NCBI GenBank assembly: GCA_914767715.1
Contig: OU612067.1
Span: forward strand, 27,812,162 to 27,876,161
Length of the DNA stretch: 64,000 bases
Reading direction: 5' to 3'
Source: Membranipora membranacea
Lineage: Eukaryota > Bryozoa > Gymnolaemata > Cheilostomatida > Membraniporidae
The notes below the pieces were generated by a model. The model was not told the origin of the DNA, did no database searches, and saw nothing but the letters and a program-made list of their open reading frames with translations. A program made the position numbers and the translations under genes. Of this stretch, positions 62,981 through 64,000 are shown one piece after another (within the stretch, counting starts at the first letter, position 1; every line of letters starts with the position of its first letter).

Positions 62981-63327
62981 TTACCCCTTCAACGGAAATA
63001 TAGTTTTAATCAGCGGTCCCAACACTGAACCTATCAACGGAGCGAGTAACGCCCCAAGAAATCCTCCCTTTTGAACGAGAACCTTTTTACTTTTTGCAGT
63101 AGTCTTTTTATCAGCAATCTTTCTGATGTGGTTTTTGTACTTTTTAAGCTTATCCTTGTCAGAATGTCTCAAATCAATGTTTCCGGTTAAGATGTTATGA
63201 CAAATGTCTGATATGCAATGAAATAGCTCAGTTTTCCCCTTAGATAATATATAGCCTTAGCTGCGGCTTTGTCACACTTTGCTAAGCAGAGTAATGTTGG
63301 TGTATACCGCTTAAGCCTGTTAGTCAT
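62981..63327 (-). pseudogene. pX-like core peptide gene of Polinton 2, split by a -1 frame change at a slippery-type heptamer
   Basis: An ATG at 63327, four bases after the ATPase stop, opens a frame resembling the N-terminus of the Polinton 1 peptide. At 63232-63238 the sequence is G-GGA-AAA in the zero frame, and the rest of the family pattern (basic region, then QKGGFLGALLAPLIG) continues exactly in the -1 frame to a stop at 62981. This is either decay or programmed frameshifting; decay is more likely given breaks in neighbouring genes. Confidence 0.6.
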
Positions 63328-63331
63328 GGTG

Positions 63332-63991
63332 CTACACTCTTGGCGTAGTCTTTATCAATGAGCTTGCCTGTGAGCGTGGCAGATATATAGAGCTTTTTTC
63401 ATCTGGAAATATTCCTGTCCTTATCCGGAGCAAGTCATGTGTTTCTTGACGTAAATCGATGAGGAGGTATCCATAAGGTACTGAGGTTGCGTCTTGAAAT
63501 GACTCTATGAGAAATTTTGAATTATCTTTGGAATACATTTGCCGGGCAAGCACATTAATCTGATTGGTGTCCCTTGGATTTCGGAATAGAACAATGTAGG
63601 AAGCGTTTAGTGACATAGTTCTCATATGCGAACTTTTTAGAAATAGATTTTGTGTGATAAATATGACAGAAGCATTTCGGTGGTGACTGTTTCTTGTAAA
63701 CAATTGTTCCATTTTTCCGTCAACTTCATGAATTTGGTCATCTAGTATAATAAGATTACGTGTAGAGGTATCGAGTGTGTCAATGTCTAACATTCCTCTA
63801 TGGAACTCAACATTCTGTAAAGATTCATAACCTTTCTGCCATTCAGTGTAACAAAAATAGACTTTTTGTGGTGCTGGCTGAATTGTTTTAGATGCTGTTT
63901 GTAAAACTTTGATCACAAATGAAGTCTTTCCAGCCCGACTCGGTGCCGCAATGATCATTGAAAAGGTGTGTTTGAGAGGTAACGCAGTCAT
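63332..63991 (-). CDS. Packaging ATPase of Polinton 2 (219 aa)
   Basis: Walker A APSRAGKTS (16-24), Walker B LIILDDQ (80-86) and ITQNLF follow the FtsK/HerA-type packaging ATPase pattern seen in Polinton 1. The frame is uninterrupted from ATG 63991, with no intron needed, unlike the Polinton 1 gene. It heads the leftward structural unit. Sequence upstream is outside the window. Confidence 0.9.
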   Translation of the reverse strand: MTALPLKHTFSMIIAAPSRAGKTSFVIKVLQTASKTIQPAPQKVYFCYTEWQKGYESLQNVEFHRGMLDIDTLDTSTRNLIILDDQIHEVDGKMEQLFTRNSHHRNASVIFITQNLFLKSSHMRTMSLNASYIVLFRNPRDTNQINVLARQMYSKDNSKFLIESFQDATSVPYGYLLIDLRQETHDLLRIRTGIFPDEKSSIYLPRSQASSLIKTTPRV

Positions 63992-64000
63992 TCTTGTCTA

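Larger units (their letters stand above)
58176..64000 (-). mobile_element. Second Polinton (Polinton 2), incomplete in window, decayed
   Basis: Reading leftward from the window end: ATPase, pX-like, unknown 196-aa family, integrase, penton, pVI-like, major capsid, protease. All are homologous to Polinton 1 genes but strongly diverged, and the ATPase leads the structural unit instead of lying in an opposite-strand module. Three genes contain frame breaks and the integrase has an altered catalytic residue. Terminal repeats and polymerase are not identified; the right end lies beyond the window. Confidence 0.9.

Overview
The window reads as AT-rich animal genomic DNA, most likely from a marine invertebrate; a sponge or cnidarian would fit, but the species cannot be fixed from sequence alone. 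The reasons are short GT-AG introns, an ANKRD16-like ankyrin gene, tRNA-derived SINEs, and a dense mix of broken transposons (KDZ, Mutator-like, PIF/Harbinger, hAT, TTAA-flanked elements, non-LTR retroelements).

The centre of interest is 23603-41444, a complete Polinton/Maverick (virus-like transposon). It has 135-bp terminal inverted repeats beginning AGT and a perfect 6-bp target duplication (atcatg) on both sides. The left half is transcribed rightward: pX-like core peptide, an unknown 268-aa protein, integrase with chromodomain, penton-like minor capsid protein, pVI-like protein, major capsid protein, adenain-type protease. The right half is transcribed leftward: family B DNA polymerase (interrupted by one in-frame TAA), a nine-coding-exon gene for a probable nuclear protein, the packaging ATPase, and a cluster of three small genes, two of them membrane-type. 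A three-exon zinc-finger gene runs rightward at the right end from a divergent promoter. Together these supply replication, integration, capsid assembly, DNA packaging and maturation; the spliced and membrane-protein genes are unexplained.

A second, different and decayed Polinton occupies about 58.1 kb to the window end, on the minus strand: protease, major capsid, pVI-like (frameshift), penton (frameshift), integrase (first catalytic Asp replaced by Glu), the unknown family, pX-like (frameshift at a slippery-type heptamer) and ATPase. Its polymerase is not in the window.

Left flank (1-23.6 kb): a spliced leftward transposase-like gene (370-2895), a rightward KDZ-like transposase (2937-5179), a terminal host-type exon (5531-5736), a Mutator-like fragment, a 1.9-kb TTAA-flanked element, two degraded non-LTR reverse transcriptases, a fold-back element, a TTAA-flanked MITE, a PHD-like fragment, a hAT C-terminus, and a degraded transposase-like gene. 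Right flank (41.4-58 kb): another such fragment, a SINE, a second copy of the Mutator-like 3' part, a PIF/Harbinger pseudogene, the leftward ANKRD16-like gene (49.65-54.24 kb) and a small MITE.
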